Assembly: GCA_029237695.1 (NCBI GenBank) | Contig: CM055268.1 | Coordinates: forward strand, 53,219,131 to 53,283,130 | DNA length: 64,000 nt | Direction: 5' to 3' | Source of the DNA: Conchocele bisecta | Taxonomy: Eukaryota > Mollusca > Bivalvia > Lucinida > Thyasiridae | In this document: positions 62,953 to 64,000 of the stretch, in pieces | How positions within the stretch are numbered: the first letter of the stretch is position 1 | Layout: each line of letters starts with the position of its first letter | Translations under genes and position numbers: made by a program | Notes under the pieces: generated by a model | Told to the model about the DNA's origin: nothing | Seen by the model: only the letters and a program-made list of their open reading frames with translations | Database searches by the model: none

Positions 62953-64000
62953 GTTATGCCTGTATGACGGAGTTTCAGTGCACAAATTGCTATGCAAATT
63001 ACATGTTATGAAATAATATAATGAAAAGTCATGCAGAGCATGATGTTATTAGCCGATCAAATCAGGGTAAAGTGCATCGAACATATGTAGGTGTCTCTGG
63101 TAACATTGTCAATGGTAAACTATTTTCGACCACAGTTCTGTACCCAGCGTTGACATTTTTCTCGATTTTGTGCAGGTTTTGGAAACCCGTTCCCAAATCC
63201 ATCCAATATCAGCAATGCCATAGCAGCAATGTTTTGTTGTCACCATTATGTTGCGAAATATTCCAGCGTAACACCTGTACTGTATGCTCTATTTATCTAC
63301 AAATTACACTCCGCAATACACAAAGTTGTAGTCACTGTGTGTTTGTCCGAATTCTGTGGCAGCAAGCGAGTGGGCGGAGCTACCAGAGCTATATATATCT
63401 AGCGGTTACAGTGTCATCTAAAAATAGACGCAAGCTCCTGCGTATTCAGGCACATGCCCAGATTGGCCTAATGTGCCCCATCCGTGATTTTTTGCGCGAT
63501 GTCGGGCGCAAGACAATCAATAATTTGCGGCATTGACAATAATTAAGGGGGATTGCCGCAATCGCGCGTGCTGGATGCATCCCTGCCATCCCTGCATGAT
63601 ACGTAAACAAAGTTCGCTATGAAGGGCAATTCTTCGTTTTGATTGGTGGAAAATTTTGTGAATATTAACTAGCGTCAAATGACGCGCATTACGCGATCCA
63701 ATGGGATAAACCCGAGATGCTGGGATAAACCCGAAAATGCTGGGGTTGCTAGTAAGGAGATTTTGAGCAGAGGTCGATTATAAATTAGCCGAATAAACAC
63801 ATTTTACGCGATTATACGTGGCTGAAACTTGTTCTGTTTAATAAATAAAAGCTTTAAATTTGCCCAATAATCGGCGTATGTTGGCGTATATGGCCATTAG
63901 AGCCAACTATGGACTTCAACAACAATAACTTCCGGGTTAAATCTCTTCCGCGTTCAGCTCATTACGTATTCAAAATTGTGTTATTTGGCTATAAGTAAAG
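62953..64000. other. Unassigned, non-repetitive end of window
   Basis: A 171-codon plus frame (63021-63536) has no recognised similarity or domain and no clear coding composition. 63365-63400 has GTGGGCGGAGC followed by CTATATATATCT, a GC-box/TATA-like pair. From 63540 on there are CpG-containing segments (GCAATCGCGCGTGC, GACGCGCATTACGCGATC) and the direct repeat TGCTGGGATAAACCCGA. I see no exon structure. Confidence 0.35.

Noticed and set aside
63021..63536. 171-codon plus-strand gene
   Set aside because: Longest non-repeat frame at the right end, but composition is not coding-like and I recognise no motif. Kept only as unassigned; transcript evidence could reverse this.

Overview
The window looks like AT-rich, repeat-saturated eukaryotic nuclear DNA, most likely from a bivalve mollusc of the heterodont type. 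The basis is one intron-bearing gene with canonical GT-AG splice sites, several tRNA-derived SINEs with mollusc-type central domains, and a dense set of palindromic non-autonomous DNA transposons (MITEs and foldbacks) of the sort I know from bivalve genomes. There are no operons, ribosome binding sites or CRISPR arrays. The species is inference only.

The one confidently recognised gene is a GADD45 homologue on the minus strand, four exons between 50035 and 36826, encoding 161 residues. All six splice sites are canonical and the reading frame is continuous across the joins. A GC-richer promoter-like stretch lies just upstream (50036-50290). Its three introns (6963, 4288 and 1473 bp) are packed with palindromic elements, tandem arrays and nested insertions. 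A degenerate minisatellite abuts its stop codon.

Layout. 1-20 kb: SINEs, foldbacks, a 164-bp satellite split by a truncated LINE, a palindrome cluster at 9.1-10.3 kb, and a weak candidate terminal exon of an unknown minus-strand gene at 19.8-20.1 kb. 21.3-25.2 kb: a roughly 3.9-kb element with about 350-bp terminal inverted repeats around a decayed protein gene, itself hit by later foldback insertions. 25-31 kb: more MITEs, a SINE with a clear 14-bp target duplication, and a second copy of a dispersed repeat. 30.9-34.4 kb: a 3.45-kb satellite of 20-bp monomers with a higher-order period near 1.27 kb. 34.5-36.8 kb: nested MITEs and minisatellites. 36.8-50.3 kb: GADD45. 50.3-64 kb: MITEs, foldbacks and unassigned sequence.

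Repeat families, lettered here and used in the entries: A, CAGTGGGGTCAGCG foldback; B, TTGTTACCACTCAGTTG foldback; C, GGGGCCGTTTCACTAAAC element (3-bp CWG target duplications); D, CAGTGGAACCTCTCTAAACC element (TA flanks); E, CAAGGTG with CACGTGG foldback (5-bp duplications); F, E-like foldback carrying TGACGTCA; G, foldback whose arms are short tandem repeats; H, GTGACTGGAGAAATGG element; I, TAGCCTATTTCACCAAC element (CWG duplications); J, CAGG...CCTG elements with subterminal G tracts and 5-bp duplications; K, GTGCCGTGAATGGGAAAAA palindromes; L, CGCCATGTGATTTTGTACC foldback; M, AACCCTTTCAACACC foldback; N, long dispersed repeat; P, CTACATAAACTCAAATAATT repeats; Q, GGAACTGTTTGAACCC foldback; R, TAACTCTTTGCATGCT foldback; S, TTAGACCGCT foldback. 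Superfamily labels are inference from termini and target duplications.
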